Numbered from the stretch's first letter, positions 26,294 to 35,095 are shown. The stretch is DNA of 64,000 bases from Bacteroidota bacterium (GCA_014190575.1 BJGQ01000012.1:1-64000); one strand, 5' to 3'. The notes: generated by a model from the letters alone, not told the origin. A program made the numbers and translations.

Positions 26294-27090
26294 ATAAAAT
26301 AAAACTCGGGTTAAGCCCATGCCCCAACGATACTTTTATTTTTTTTGGAATGCTGCACAACAAAGTTGATTGTGAAGGAATGCAATTTGAACCCGTGTTT
26401 GCCGATGTGGAATCGCTGAATGAAAAAGCTTTTAATTCCGAATTATCAATTACCAAACTTTCATTTCATGCTTGGTTGTTCTTGCAGGAAAAATATTTAC
26501 TTCTTGATTCCGGTGCTGCTTTAGGAAATGGTTGCGGTCCAATTTTAATTTCAAAAAATGAATTGAATGATGAAGAATTAAAAACGGCAAATGTTGCCAT
26601 TCCCGGTAAGAACACCACTGCACATTTATTACTGAAAATATTTTATCCATTTATTCAAAATAAAACAGAAATGGTTTTTTCAGCAATAGAAAACGCATTA
26701 TTGAATGAAGAAATTGCAGCCGGAGTTATCATTCACGAAAATCGTTTTACCTATCAGTCAAAGGGTTTAAAAAAGATTTGTGATTTAGGTGAGCGATGGG
26801 AAACCGAAACCCACTCTCCTATTCCGCTCGGCGGAATTTTTACTCGAACTTCTGAAGGAAATAAATTTCATGATTCCATCAACAGAATTATTAAACGAAG
26901 TGTTGAATATGCCTGGCTTCATCAACCAGAGACCATGCAGTTCGTAAAATTATTTTCTCAGGAAATGAGTGAAGCAGTGATGATTCAACACATTAATTTG
27001 TATGTAAATGACTTTACACTTTCGTTAGGGGCAGAAGGAAATAAAGCAATTGCTATTCTTAAAAATAAATTCAACACATTTTTAGTTTAG
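26290..27090 (+). CDS. mqnD: 1,4-dihydroxy-6-naphthoate synthase
   Basis: Cleaves cyclic dehypoxanthine futalosine to 1,4-dihydroxy-6-naphthoate, a late step of futalosine-dependent menaquinone synthesis. It has 266 residues with a periplasmic-binding-protein-like fold. The N-terminal signature KIKLGLSPCPNDTFIF is diagnostic, and a conserved histidine appears in NTTAHLLLKIF. The start codon overlaps the mqnB stop (ATGA), indicating translational coupling. The menaquinone made would feed the complex I and terminal oxidase functions hinted at by nuoLMN and ccoI in this window. Confidence 0.95.
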   Translation: MNKIKLGLSPCPNDTFIFFGMLHNKVDCEGMQFEPVFADVESLNEKAFNSELSITKLSFHAWLFLQEKYLLLDSGAALGNGCGPILISKNELNDEELKTANVAIPGKNTTAHLLLKIFYPFIQNKTEMVFSAIENALLNEEIAAGVIIHENRFTYQSKGLKKICDLGERWETETHSPIPLGGIFTRTSEGNKFHDSINRIIKRSVEYAWLHQPETMQFVKLFSQEMSEAVMIQHINLYVNDFTLSLGAEGNKAIAILKNKFNTFLV

Positions 27091-27120
27091 GAATATTGTT
27101 AAAATTAATTTAACTAAACT
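27084..27120. terminator. Possible bidirectional terminator between mqnD and ccoI
   Basis: AGTTTAG at 27084-27090 pairs with CTAAACT at 27114-27120, with an inner TTAAA/TTTAA pairing, across the 19-base gap where the two genes converge. It overlaps both coding ends. The stem is AT-only in large part, so it is weak. Confidence 0.35.
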
Positions 27121-29508
27121 TTTGCCTTCTTGCAACGATGTAAACAAAAATGTAAGAAAGTATTATTACTGTAAACGCCGAAATCGGCATCAGTATCGCA
27201 GCAACTAATGGTGACAAGGTTCCCTGTACGGCAAACGAAATACCGATAATGTTGTAAGCAAGAGAAACAATAAATATTCCCTTGATAATATTTAAACCTG
27301 AACGGGTGAATTTCAAAACTTCTGGCAAGCGATCAACAATTTTTCCATCCATTATTACATCTGATGCAGGAGTGAATTGTGTGATTTTATCGGTGATAGA
27401 TATTCCGGCATCTGCTTGCTGCAAAGCACCCGCATCGTTTAATCCATCACCGGCCATTACTACTTTTTTTCCTTGATCTTGCAATTGTTTTATGAATTGC
27501 AATTTTTCATTTGGCGATTGATTGAAATGCAATTCATCTGTTTGAAAAAATTCAGAAAGAAATTTTTTATCGCCATCATTATCACCTGATAAAAGAAAAA
27601 GTGAAAATCTGTTTCTTAAATTTTTCATCAAACCGTTCAATCCATTTCGATATGCTTGCTTGAATGAAAAATACCCCAACACTTCATTTTCTATCTGAAT
27701 AAAAACCGTTTGATTGTTAATGAGATTTCTGTTTTCTGCTCCCACAAAAGTTGCAGAACCTAGTTTAATTTTTTTTCCTTCAATCAATCCTTCAATTCCT
27801 TTTCCGGGAGTTTCAACAAAATCACGAACTTTTTTCAGTCCGAAATTTTTCAAACTTTCATACATGGTTCTGCTGAGCGGATGCGATGATTGGTACGCGA
27901 GCGATGCAATCATTGATTTTTGATTCGATGTTAATTCATCACCTACAAAATTCAAATCCGATTCATCCTGCAACGAAAGTGTTCCGGTTTTATCAAAAAC
28001 TATTGTATCACAATTAGCCAATGTTTCAATTACCGCTGTGTTCTTTACATAGAAACCAATGCGGCCAAGGAAACGAACTACATGTCCCATTGTAAACGGA
28101 ACTGTAATGGCTAAGGCACATGGACATGCGATAATTAAAACCGCGGTCAATGCCTGCATGGCAGTTTTTATATTTTTCGGATACCAGTAAAGAAATGCGG
28201 TAACAGCAATTAAAATAATTACGATGGTGAAATATTTTGAAATAGTATCAGCCAATCTTGAAATATTTTCATTTTTCTTTTTGGTGAATGCATCATTATT
28301 CCACAAGCGAGTGAGATAACTCTGCGATACAGTTTGCGAAACTTCCAATTCAATGGCCGAACCCTTTTGTCGCCCGCCGGCATATATAGTATCACCTTTC
28401 ATTTTCAAAACGGGTGCTGATTCTCCGGTAACAAAACTGAAATCAATGGAAGCATGCGGGCTCAGTAAAATTGCATCAGCAGGAATAACTTCTTCGCTGT
28501 GAATAATAATTTTATCAGTTGGTTTTAGCTTGCTGACAGCAATAGAAATTTCTCCTTCCTTATTTTTCAATTGAACAGCAAGCGGGAAGTACGATTTGTA
28601 ATCGCGCTCAAACGAAAGTGTTTCATAAGTTTTATTCTGAAAATATCTTCCCAACAATAAAAAGAAAATCAATCCACTCATTGAATCAAAATAGCCGGCA
28701 CCTGTGTGCGAAAGGATTTCATAACTGCTTCGAACCATCATGGCTAAAATTCCCAATGCAATTGGCAAATCAATATTGAAATATTTTTCACGCAATCCTT
28801 TAAATGCATTCACGAAATAATCCTGCGCTCCATAAACAGCAACAGGTATTGCCAATGCCAAATTCAGGTAACCGAAAATATTTTTCCATGAAGCAGACAA
28901 ACCATTTTCACCTGCAAGGTATTCAGGAAAGGAAAGCAACATGATATTACCAAAAGCAAATCCGGTTAATCCAATCTGGTAAATGAGTTTGTTGGATAAT
29001 TTGATATTTGCTTTTCCCTCCAATGCATTCATATTCAACTCAGGTTCGTAACCCAACCGAACCATCAACTCCACCACTTCACGCAATGAAGTTACACGAT
29101 GCTTGAAATTTATAGTGACTTCCTTTTTCAGAAAATTCACTTCGCTTTTCATCACTCCGTTGTTAAGTGAATGCAATCGTTCCAATAAATAAATACATGA
29201 ACTGCAATGAATTCTCGGAATAGAAAACTGAACAACCGTAGTATCGTTATCTCTGAAACGATATAAATGTTTCGTTACTGTTTCATCTTCTAAAAAAAAA
29301 ACCGTCCGCCCGATGACGCTTTAATTTTATTTCCTGATTGCTCGTTGAGCGAATAATACGAACACAAATTGTTTTCATCCAACAATTCAAAAACCAATTT
29401 GCAGCCTTCGCAACAAAAATCTTTTTCGTTAAAACGAATGGGTTCACCATAACATTCATCGCCACAATGAAAGCAATTTTTTATTTGAACCTTTTGAACG
29501 GAGAGCAT
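27110..29508 (-). CDS. ccoI: CcoI/FixI-type copper-translocating P-type ATPase, frame broken at a run of ten T
   Basis: Delivers copper for cbb3-type cytochrome oxidase assembly. The sequence holds two pieces. Piece one is a 72-residue N-terminal cysteine cluster (CFHCGDECYGEP, FCCEGCKLVFELL; 29290-29508). Piece two, from about 29290 down, is an HMA domain (IPRIHCSSCIYLLERL) and a full ATPase core with ACPCAL, FDKTGT, SSHPLSR and GDGLNDAG. They join in frame only if the coding-strand T10 run (29292-29301) is read as 8 or 11 T. The whole protein would be about 799 residues, normal for CcoI. The annotated long ORF (691 residues from a TTG at 29185) would lack the HMA CxxC. It may be a sequencing slip, a mutation, or a gene rescued by transcriptional slippage. 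Confidence 0.85.
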
Positions 29509-29539
29509 TAAAAATAATTTTGCTCAAAAATGAAAATGA

Positions 29540-29567
29540 TTTGTCAGTTAATATATGATTTTTGTCA
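29540..29567. promoter_or_regulatory. Direct repeat TTTGTCA, two copies 21 bases apart
   Basis: TTTGTCA occurs at 29540-29546 and 29561-29567 in the 154-base gap between divergent ccoI and the Crp/Fnr regulator. The 21-base step is two helical turns. It could be a binding site shared by both genes; no canonical FNR palindrome was found. Speculative. Confidence 0.25.
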
Positions 29568-29662
29568 ATGGTAAATCAATTTAATAGATTCACTTTGCCA
29601 CTATTAATTGTAATTAACAAACAATTCAGATTTCCATTTCATAAAAAACAATCAAAAATAAA

Positions 29663-30289
29663 TTGAGCACCATAACCACCACACTTCCCAACTTTCAATT
29701 CTCATCAGTCTTTAAAGAAAACCTGGAGAAATTCGGAACACTAAAAACCTTCAATGAAGGCGATGTTATACTTGAAGCAAATGCAAACATCCGCTCCATT
29801 CCGTTTGTAAAAACAGGCAGCATGCGTGTGATGCGAACCGATGAAGATGGCCATGAAATATTATTGTACTACATCAAAGCCGGCGAAAGCTGCATCATGT
29901 CGTTCCTTGGTGGCATGCATCACGAAACAAGCAAAGTGCGTGCGGTGGCTGATGAAGATGTGGAAGTGATTTTGCTTCCGATTGAAAAACTAAACACCTT
30001 ATTAAGTGAATCATCGGAAATGCTCGATTACATTTTCCGCTTGTATCACAAGCGATTTGAAGAGTTGTTAGAAGTAGTGAATGCCATTGCATTTAAAAAA
30101 ATGGATGAGCGCATTTTAAATTATTTAGAAGAGAAAAAAAAGATAACCGGTTCAAACGAAATAAACATTACACACCAGCAATTATCAGAGGAATTGGGAA
30201 CTGCCCGTGTGGTTGTTTCGCGTTTATTGAAACAGATGGAACTGAACGGAACAGTTATACTATTCCGCAATAAAATTCTGCTTGTGTAA
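29663..30289 (+). CDS. Crp/Fnr family transcriptional regulator
   Basis: 208 residues from a TTG start; no earlier or nearby ATG keeps the domain whole. Residues about 20-120 form a cyclic-nucleotide-binding-like beta barrel (NEGDVILEANANIRSIPFV, GHEILLYYIKAGESCIM). After the dimer helix, residues about 150-208 form a winged helix (THQQLSEELGTARVVVSRLLKQME). There is no N-terminal FNR cysteine cluster. Single cysteines such as the one in GESCIM could sense redox or sulfur, but that is inference. It leads a cluster of rhodanese and persulfide dioxygenase genes and is divergent from ccoI, so it probably regulates one or both. Confidence 0.92.
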   Translation: MSTITTTLPNFQFSSVFKENLEKFGTLKTFNEGDVILEANANIRSIPFVKTGSMRVMRTDEDGHEILLYYIKAGESCIMSFLGGMHHETSKVRAVADEDVEVILLPIEKLNTLLSESSEMLDYIFRLYHKRFEELLEVVNAIAFKKMDERILNYLEEKKKITGSNEINITHQQLSEELGTARVVVSRLLKQMELNGTVILFRNKILLV

Positions 30290-30351
30290 CATTAGTTGCC
30301 AACTGCTGTTTTTCACTGATTGAAATTTGCATTACTAAAAAATCAATCACA

Positions 30352-30561
30352 ATGAAAACAAACATGGGAACAGTTGACCGCATCTTCAGATTACTGATTG
30401 CTGTCGTAATTGCAATTCTTTACATGGCTAATCAAATTACAGGAACAACCGCAATCATTCTTTTAATTCTTGCCGGAGTTTTTATACTCACAAGTGTTAT
30501 AAGTTTTTGCCCGTTGTACTTACCATTCGGTTTAAGTACAAAAAAGAAAACTGATCAATAA
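30352..30561 (+). CDS. DUF2892 (YgaP-like transmembrane domain) protein
   Basis: Small inner-membrane protein of 69 residues. The N-terminal motif NMGTVDRIFRLLIAVVIA and a second helix ending in FCPLYLPFGLST are the DUF2892 hallmark. In E. coli YgaP this domain is fused to a rhodanese; here it is a separate gene directly followed by rhodanese genes, which supports a shared sulfane-sulfur or cyanide/thiol role at the membrane. The conserved cysteine in FCPLY faces one end of helix 2. Function is unproven. Confidence 0.88.
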   Translation: MKTNMGTVDRIFRLLIAVVIAILYMANQITGTTAIILLILAGVFILTSVISFCPLYLPFGLSTKKKTDQ

Positions 30562-30602
30562 GCAATCTTCGTAATTTCTCAATTTAAAATCTGAATATAA
30601 AA

Positions 30603-30896
30603 ATGGATTTAAAGTCAATTAATAATTCGTTTGTTGTGGATGTGCGAACTACAGGTGAATTTTCAATGGGACATGTGATTGGTTCCATCAACATTCCACT
30701 CAATGAACTTGCTGACAGAATGGAAGAACTGAAAGCCATGAACGGAAAAATAATTTTGTGTTGCGCATCCGGCAACAGAAGCGGACAGGCGCATCGTTAC
30801 TTACTTCAAAACGGATTTACTGAAATTCACAACGGTGGTTCGTGGATGGATGTGGAATATGAATTTTTTAATCAAACAAATAACAACCGAGCATGA
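30603..30896 (+). CDS. Single-domain rhodanese (sulfurtransferase)
   Basis: 97 residues forming one rhodanese domain. DVRTTGEFSMGHVIGSINIP is the CH2A-type start, the active-site loop is CCASGNRSGQAHRYL with the catalytic cysteine, and HNGGSWMDV is near the end. It carries sulfane sulfur as a persulfide on the active cysteine. The second cysteine next to it is shared with the following gene. No signal peptide, so it is cytosolic. Its stop overlaps the start of the next rhodanese by four bases. Confidence 0.92.
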   Translation: MDLKSINNSFVVDVRTTGEFSMGHVIGSINIPLNELADRMEELKAMNGKIILCCASGNRSGQAHRYLLQNGFTEIHNGGSWMDVEYEFFNQTNNNRA

Positions 30897-31207
30897 TCGC
30901 AACAATAAAAAACTTATTGGGCTTCGGCCCCAAAGCAGATTTCGAAAAACTGATGAATGAAGGAGCAGTGATTTTAGATGTTCGCACTAAAGCGGAATAT
31001 GCAGGTGGCCATGTGAAAGGTTCATTGAACATTCCGCTGAATAATTTGCAAAGCAATTTATCGAAACTGAAAAAAGACAAACCGGTAATTACCTGTTGCG
31101 CTTCCGGAATGAGAAGTGGTTCGGCAAAAAGTATTTTAAAATCAGAAGGGTTTAAAGAAGTACACAATGGCGGAAGCTGGATGAATCTCAGGAAATTTTC
31201 GAAATGA
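30893..31207 (+). CDS. Single-domain rhodanese (sulfurtransferase), second copy
   Basis: 104 residues and clearly a paralogue of the preceding gene (DVRTKAEYAGGHVKGSLNIP, CCASGMRSGSAKSIL, HNGGSWMNL), with an extra N-terminal strand (KNLLGFGPKADFEKLMNEGA). The catalytic cysteine is intact. Start and stop overlap with the upstream copy shows translational coupling. Tandem duplicates of this kind may pass sulfur between partners such as the persulfide dioxygenase downstream. Cytosolic. Confidence 0.92.
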   Translation: MIATIKNLLGFGPKADFEKLMNEGAVILDVRTKAEYAGGHVKGSLNIPLNNLQSNLSKLKKDKPVITCCASGMRSGSAKSILKSEGFKEVHNGGSWMNLRKFSK

Positions 31208-31297
31208 TTTTTATCACATGATTAGAGCTGATTGATTAAAATATTTGTGTCTGCTGATTCTTCCACAGTAATTTTTATTCAAAAAAAAATAGTTCCC

Positions 31298-32692
31298 ATG
31301 TTCATCAAACAACTTTATACCAATTGCCTTGCTGAGGCTGCATACTACATTGAATCAAATGGTGAAGCCGCAGTGGTTGACCCCATTCGTGAAACCGAAC
31401 CATACATTCAACTTGCTGAAGAGCGAGGTGCAAAAATCAAGTACATTTTCGAAACGCATTTTCATGCTGACTTTGTTAGTGGGCATATTGATTTAGCAAA
31501 AAAAACCGGAGCAAAAATAATTTTCGGCCCCGGTGCACAGGCGAAATTCGAAATCTATAATGCTGCTGATGGAGAGGTTTTTCCTTTAGGAAAAATTTCT
31601 ATACAAGCAATTCACACTCCCGGCCATACACCTGAAAGTACAAGTTACTTAGTGCTTGATGTTAATGGAAACGAGAACAGCATTTTTACAGGTGATGCAC
31701 TTTTTGTTGGTGATGTTGGCCGCCCTGATTTGCTGGATGGTGTTATTATTTCGAAAGAAGAGCAATCGAATACATTGTATGACACACTCAACAATAAAAT
31801 AAAAACTTTGCCTGATCATGTGATTGTTTATCCCGGACATGGCCCCGGAAGCATGTGTGGCAAGAGCATTGGCAAAGAAACCGAAAGTACGATTGGAAAA
31901 GAAAAACTGACTAACTACGCACTGCAGCCAATGAGCCGCGAAGAATTTATGAAAGTGATATTAGCAGACCAGATTCCTGCACCAAAATATTTTGTGAAGA
32001 ATGCAATCATCAACCGAAGTGGTTATGAAAACATTGATGCAGTAATGAAACGCAACGGTCGCGCATTGAATGCTGATGAAGTAAAAAAAGAAATGGCGAA
32101 TGGCGCGCTGATTATTGACGCACGCAAAGCAGATGATTTTGAAAAGGGATTTATAAAAAATTCCATCAACATCGGCATGGATGATTCGTTTGCCGTTTGG
32201 GCCGGAACTTTGATAGACATTAATCAGCGAATAGTAATTGTTGCTGATGAAGACAGAGCGAAAGAAGCGATACTTCGATTGGCAAGAGTGGGAATGGAAA
32301 ATGTCGCGGGATTTTTAAGCGGTGGAATTAAGAGTTGGGAATACGCAGGCGAACCGATTGAAAAAATTGAAACGATAAGCGCAGAAGAATTTGCACATCA
32401 ATACAAAGAAGGTCGCGGAGTTGTTTTGGATGTTCGCCGTGTTGCAGAATTTAATTCAGGTCACTTGCACGAGGCCAATAACATTCCGTTGCGCGATCTG
32501 GAAAACAGATTGAGTGAATTGAATGACGAAGCTGAATTTCTGATTCACTGCGCCGGTGGTTATCGCTCGATGATTGCTGCTTCCATAATGAAGAAACATG
32601 GCTTTAACCGAATTATAAATGTGCGTGGTGGTTTTAATAAAATAAAAGAAACAGGATTGGCGATTGAGAAAGCGGTGATGCCTGTTGCATAA
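31298..32692 (+). CDS. CstB-like persulfide dioxygenase fused to two rhodanese domains
   Basis: From the ATG at 31298 it has 464 residues; a TTG start at 31232 would add an unlikely tail. Residues 1-235 are a metallo-beta-lactamase-fold dioxygenase with metal ligands in THFHADFVSGH, HTPGHTPES, TGDALFVGDVGRPDL and YPGHGPGS. Residues about 265-360 are a rhodanese-like domain whose active-site loop (VADEDRA) lacks cysteine. Residues about 370-460 are a rhodanese with the cysteine in HCAGGYRS. This order (dioxygenase, dead rhodanese, live rhodanese) is that of staphylococcal CstB, which turns persulfides into thiosulfate. It is last in the sulfur cluster. No sulfide:quinone reductase is in the window. 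Confidence 0.9.
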   Translation: MFIKQLYTNCLAEAAYYIESNGEAAVVDPIRETEPYIQLAEERGAKIKYIFETHFHADFVSGHIDLAKKTGAKIIFGPGAQAKFEIYNAADGEVFPLGKISIQAIHTPGHTPESTSYLVLDVNGNENSIFTGDALFVGDVGRPDLLDGVIISKEEQSNTLYDTLNNKIKTLPDHVIVYPGHGPGSMCGKSIGKETESTIGKEKLTNYALQPMSREEFMKVILADQIPAPKYFVKNAIINRSGYENIDAVMKRNGRALNADEVKKEMANGALIIDARKADDFEKGFIKNSINIGMDDSFAVWAGTLIDINQRIVIVADEDRAKEAILRLARVGMENVAGFLSGGIKSWEYAGEPIEKIETISAEEFAHQYKEGRGVVLDVRRVAEFNSGHLHEANNIPLRDLENRLSELNDEAEFLIHCAGGYRSMIAASIMKKHGFNRIINVRGGFNKIKETGLAIEKAVMPVA

Positions 32693-32724
32693 TTTTTTTA
32701 GTTAGTCACGAAAATTATTCCGGA

Positions 32725-32946
32725 AAAAAATCCCGAAGGGATGAAATGATAGTATCATCAATCACAATCAAAAATTCAAAGCCCTGTTAGTGTGATATGA
32801 TTATTTCAGATTACCAAGAAATCATGTCACCCCTTCAGGGTTTATTTCTTTCACTTAATTTTTTTCAACAATCATTTCATCCCTTCAGGATTTATTTTAC
32901 ACAACTTATTATTCTACAATCATTTCATCCCTTCGTGATTTTTTTT
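32725..32946. repeat. Short CATCCCTTC repeats, three direct and one inverted
   Basis: Copies of a unit near CAATCATTTCATCCCTTC followed by RKGATTT lie at about 32819-32847 (variant), 32868-32898 and 32917-32946, with an inverted copy at 32725-32750. Direct copies are spaced by about 49 bases. They fill the 303-base gap between convergent genes. The inverted copy could pair with any direct copy to make a stem of more than 15 bases, which may end transcription from both sides. Confidence 0.75.
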
Positions 32947-32995
32947 GTCTCACCATTTGTCCTGACACATCAAAATATTATTTCACTTTATGTTT

Positions 32996-33691
32996 TTAAA
33001 AAGCAATTCCAACATTAAAATTCATTCCGATGGGAAAGCCAGGCATGCCTACGGAATATAAATCTGTATTGTAGTAAGCGTAAGGTTGCTTGTAAACTGT
33101 TCCATGAATGGTTTCTTCAGGTTTAAAAGAATATTTTTCAGCAACAGCAGCTTTTAACCCAATAGAAATATCAATAGGAACACGATTGGCAATTAACCAT
33201 TGTCCGCCTAAATCGATTGAGCCAACATAAATTCCGAATTTGTGTTCTACCATTTTTGAATCTATCGCGTGTTGATAACCAAATGAATCGTTTTGCATTA
33301 ACGAATATTCAACAGACTTGCTGCAATAGTGCATTGTAAATTTCGGTTGAAAATAAATTCCGGTGGGCGCCTTCCCGAGTGGATACCAACGAAGAAATGC
33401 ATTTGCTCCTCCAACTTTGTTGACAGCAAATCCATTGTCCCACTGCTTGTAAGTAAAGTATCCGCCAACACCAACTGAGATTTCATTTTTCAATACCCGT
33501 TCGTACTGAAATTTTATTTTGTTGAATAAACTGAATGGCGCAATGGAAAGTAATTTTTTCGGCAGGATTTTTTTCGCTGTTATTATTTTATGATTTGCAG
33601 AATCCGGAACAGAAATAAAAAGTGATTGAGCGTTTGAATTCAGTAGCATTGAAAACAGGATTGAAATTGCAAGGGTGGAAATTTTTTTCAT
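32996..33691 (-). CDS. Uncharacterised outer-membrane beta-barrel protein
   Basis: 231 residues with a signal peptide (MKKISTLAISILFSMLLNSNAQ, cleavage after NAQ). The rest alternates polar and aromatic or hydrophobic residues in strand-like blocks (ISVGVGGYFTYKQW, ANAFLRWYPLGKAP, GIYFQPKFTMHY, FPIGMNFNVGIAF), ending in phenylalanine as barrel proteins do. It resembles the DUF3575-like small barrels of Bacteroidota, though I do not recognise a named family with certainty. It lies 76 bases after the CsgG-like gene on the same strand and may be co-transcribed with it. Confidence 0.65.
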   Translation of the reverse strand: MKKISTLAISILFSMLLNSNAQSLFISVPDSANHKIITAKKILPKKLLSIAPFSLFNKIKFQYERVLKNEISVGVGGYFTYKQWDNGFAVNKVGGANAFLRWYPLGKAPTGIYFQPKFTMHYCSKSVEYSLMQNDSFGYQHAIDSKMVEHKFGIYVGSIDLGGQWLIANRVPIDISIGLKAAVAEKYSFKPEETIHGTVYKQPYAYYNTDLYSVGMPGFPIGMNFNVGIAF

Positions 33692-33767
33692 GATTGTTGT
33701 TTTTGCAGATGAAAAATTTACTGATGCAGCAACAATTTTTTTCGCTGCATCAGTAATTGTTTCTTAC

Positions 33768-34895
33768 TTATTTCTTATTCGGGTTTTTACGAACATTGAA
33801 TCCGATTGACATACCATAATGCCATCCTTCTTTGAGTGGAACCACATAGACATTAACAGGGATATTCAAATATCCGGAACGAAAAGTTTTTCCAAGTGCC
33901 CACACCCAACCTGATGTGAATCGTAAATCGCCACGCTTATCGGCCCGGTCAACATACTTTGGAGTGAATCCAACTAAAGTAGTATCATTCGGATTGTAAT
34001 CATTCTCCAGATGCCATGGTTTTGTGTGGTCGTTGTTTTCGTAGTAACCTGATGCAACTTTATTTACTGAGATAGAAGGACCGAAACCAAATTCCCATCC
34101 GTGCTTGTTATCTCTGAAACCATTCATGAACACTACCGACGGAACAAATAATTGCTGTTCCAATCCATTTACCATAAACAGCATTTCAAACAGTGCATTA
34201 AAATTTCCAACACTCAAATAACTTTTTTCACTCTGGTAACCGAAACTCGACATTACCGGATAACCATCGTAGCCTCCTGTTTCAGAACCATCCATCAGTC
34301 TTCTTCCAATGTCGCCTGTTACATAAGAAACTCCCATGCGTGGACCCGAATTTTTTATTGATGTGGTTGGTGTACTTGCGCCGCTTTCGTAAAAAACCAA
34401 TGTGTTTAATAATATCTGGTCAACTGGTAATCCAAGTAAACTCTTTACTGATACCTGCATCATGTTCTGAATTTGCTCGGGCATGTTCATGTATTCTTTT
34501 ACATCTGATTTTTCAACCGCTTCGGTTTGCACATCAATCATTTTAAGTGTCACAATTATTTTTTCGCCAAATACTTCAACAGCACCTGTCAGCATTTTAT
34601 CTGCTTTCAGAATTTGTCCGGCGCGAATGAGGCACTGCTTGCTGAAACATTCTTTTGGAAAAGCAGTGTCGGCAGCATGCAACACTTCTTTTATTTCATA
34701 CTTGTCAATCATGATGTACTGATTGGTTTTTTCCATTTCCAATCGTGCAACATCTGCAATTGCATATCCATCAAACTGACTGCCCTTGGTGTCGAGGCTG
34801 ATGACTGCAACAGACTTTTTTAATTGTGCGTTTGCCTGTTTGTTAATTGAAATCAGAACAAGCAACAGTGCGAAGAGTGTGATTTTGTTTTTCAT
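33768..34895 (-). CDS. Secreted protein with CsgG/LpoB-like N-terminal domain and beta-rich C-terminal half
   Basis: 375 residues. Signal peptide to about residue 23 (SINKQANAQ). Residues about 25-160 look like the alpha/beta domain found in CsgG, LpoB and related envelope proteins (KSVAVISLDTKG, ADVARLEMEKTNQYIMIDKYEI, ADKMLTGAVEVFGEKIIVTLKMID). Residues about 185-375 are beta-rich and may be a small barrel (WEFGFGPSISVNKVA, FTSGWVWALGKTF, GMSIGFNVRKN). It is exported to the periplasm or outer membrane. There is no lipobox, unlike CsgG. Function unknown; the downstream barrel protein is a likely partner. Confidence 0.65.
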   Translation of the reverse strand: MKNKITLFALLLVLISINKQANAQLKKSVAVISLDTKGSQFDGYAIADVARLEMEKTNQYIMIDKYEIKEVLHAADTAFPKECFSKQCLIRAGQILKADKMLTGAVEVFGEKIIVTLKMIDVQTEAVEKSDVKEYMNMPEQIQNMMQVSVKSLLGLPVDQILLNTLVFYESGASTPTTSIKNSGPRMGVSYVTGDIGRRLMDGSETGGYDGYPVMSSFGYQSEKSYLSVGNFNALFEMLFMVNGLEQQLFVPSVVFMNGFRDNKHGWEFGFGPSISVNKVASGYYENNDHTKPWHLENDYNPNDTTLVGFTPKYVDRADKRGDLRFTSGWVWALGKTFRSGYLNIPVNVYVVPLKEGWHYGMSIGFNVRKNPNKK

Positions 34896-35003
34896 TGTTT
34901 TAATTTTTTAAAGGGTTATTGTTTTTTGACAACGCAAACCTATAGGTGCATTTACCTGCACCGCTTGACATATGTCAAGAAATAAAAAACATAGAATTTT
35001 CAT

Positions 35004-35043
35004 TAAAAAAAAAGATGCCATCGTGTTTGAGTGATGGCATCTT
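35004..35043 (-). terminator. Intrinsic terminator downstream of miaE (distal)
   Basis: AAGATGCCATC (35012-35022) and GATGGCATCTT (35033-35043) form a perfect 11-pair stem with a 10-base loop. On the minus strand it is followed by about nine T, the layout of a rho-independent terminator for the miaE message. Confidence 0.85.
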
Positions 35044-35052
35044 CAATTATTT

Positions 35053-35095
35053 TAAAAAAATGAAGTTCCGCTTTTTAATAAAAGTGAAACTTCAT
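35053..35095 (-). terminator. Intrinsic terminator downstream of miaE (proximal)
   Basis: ATGAAGTT and AACTTCAT close a stem extended inward by CTTTT/AAAAG with two mismatches. On the minus strand it is followed by seven T. It lies 86 bases after the miaE stop, with a second, stronger terminator close behind. Confidence 0.75.

Noticed and set aside
29521-29662. FNR box (TTGAT-N4-ATCAA) upstream of the Crp/Fnr gene
   Set aside because: Only single half-sites such as TTGTC are present; no inverted pair at the right spacing.
32797-33018. 73-residue plus-strand ORF over the CATCCCTTC repeats, and the idea of a CRISPR array
   Set aside because: The ORF is repeat-encoded with no protein-like features. 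The repeats are imperfect, only three direct copies exist, flanks are AT-rich gene ends, and no cas gene is present.
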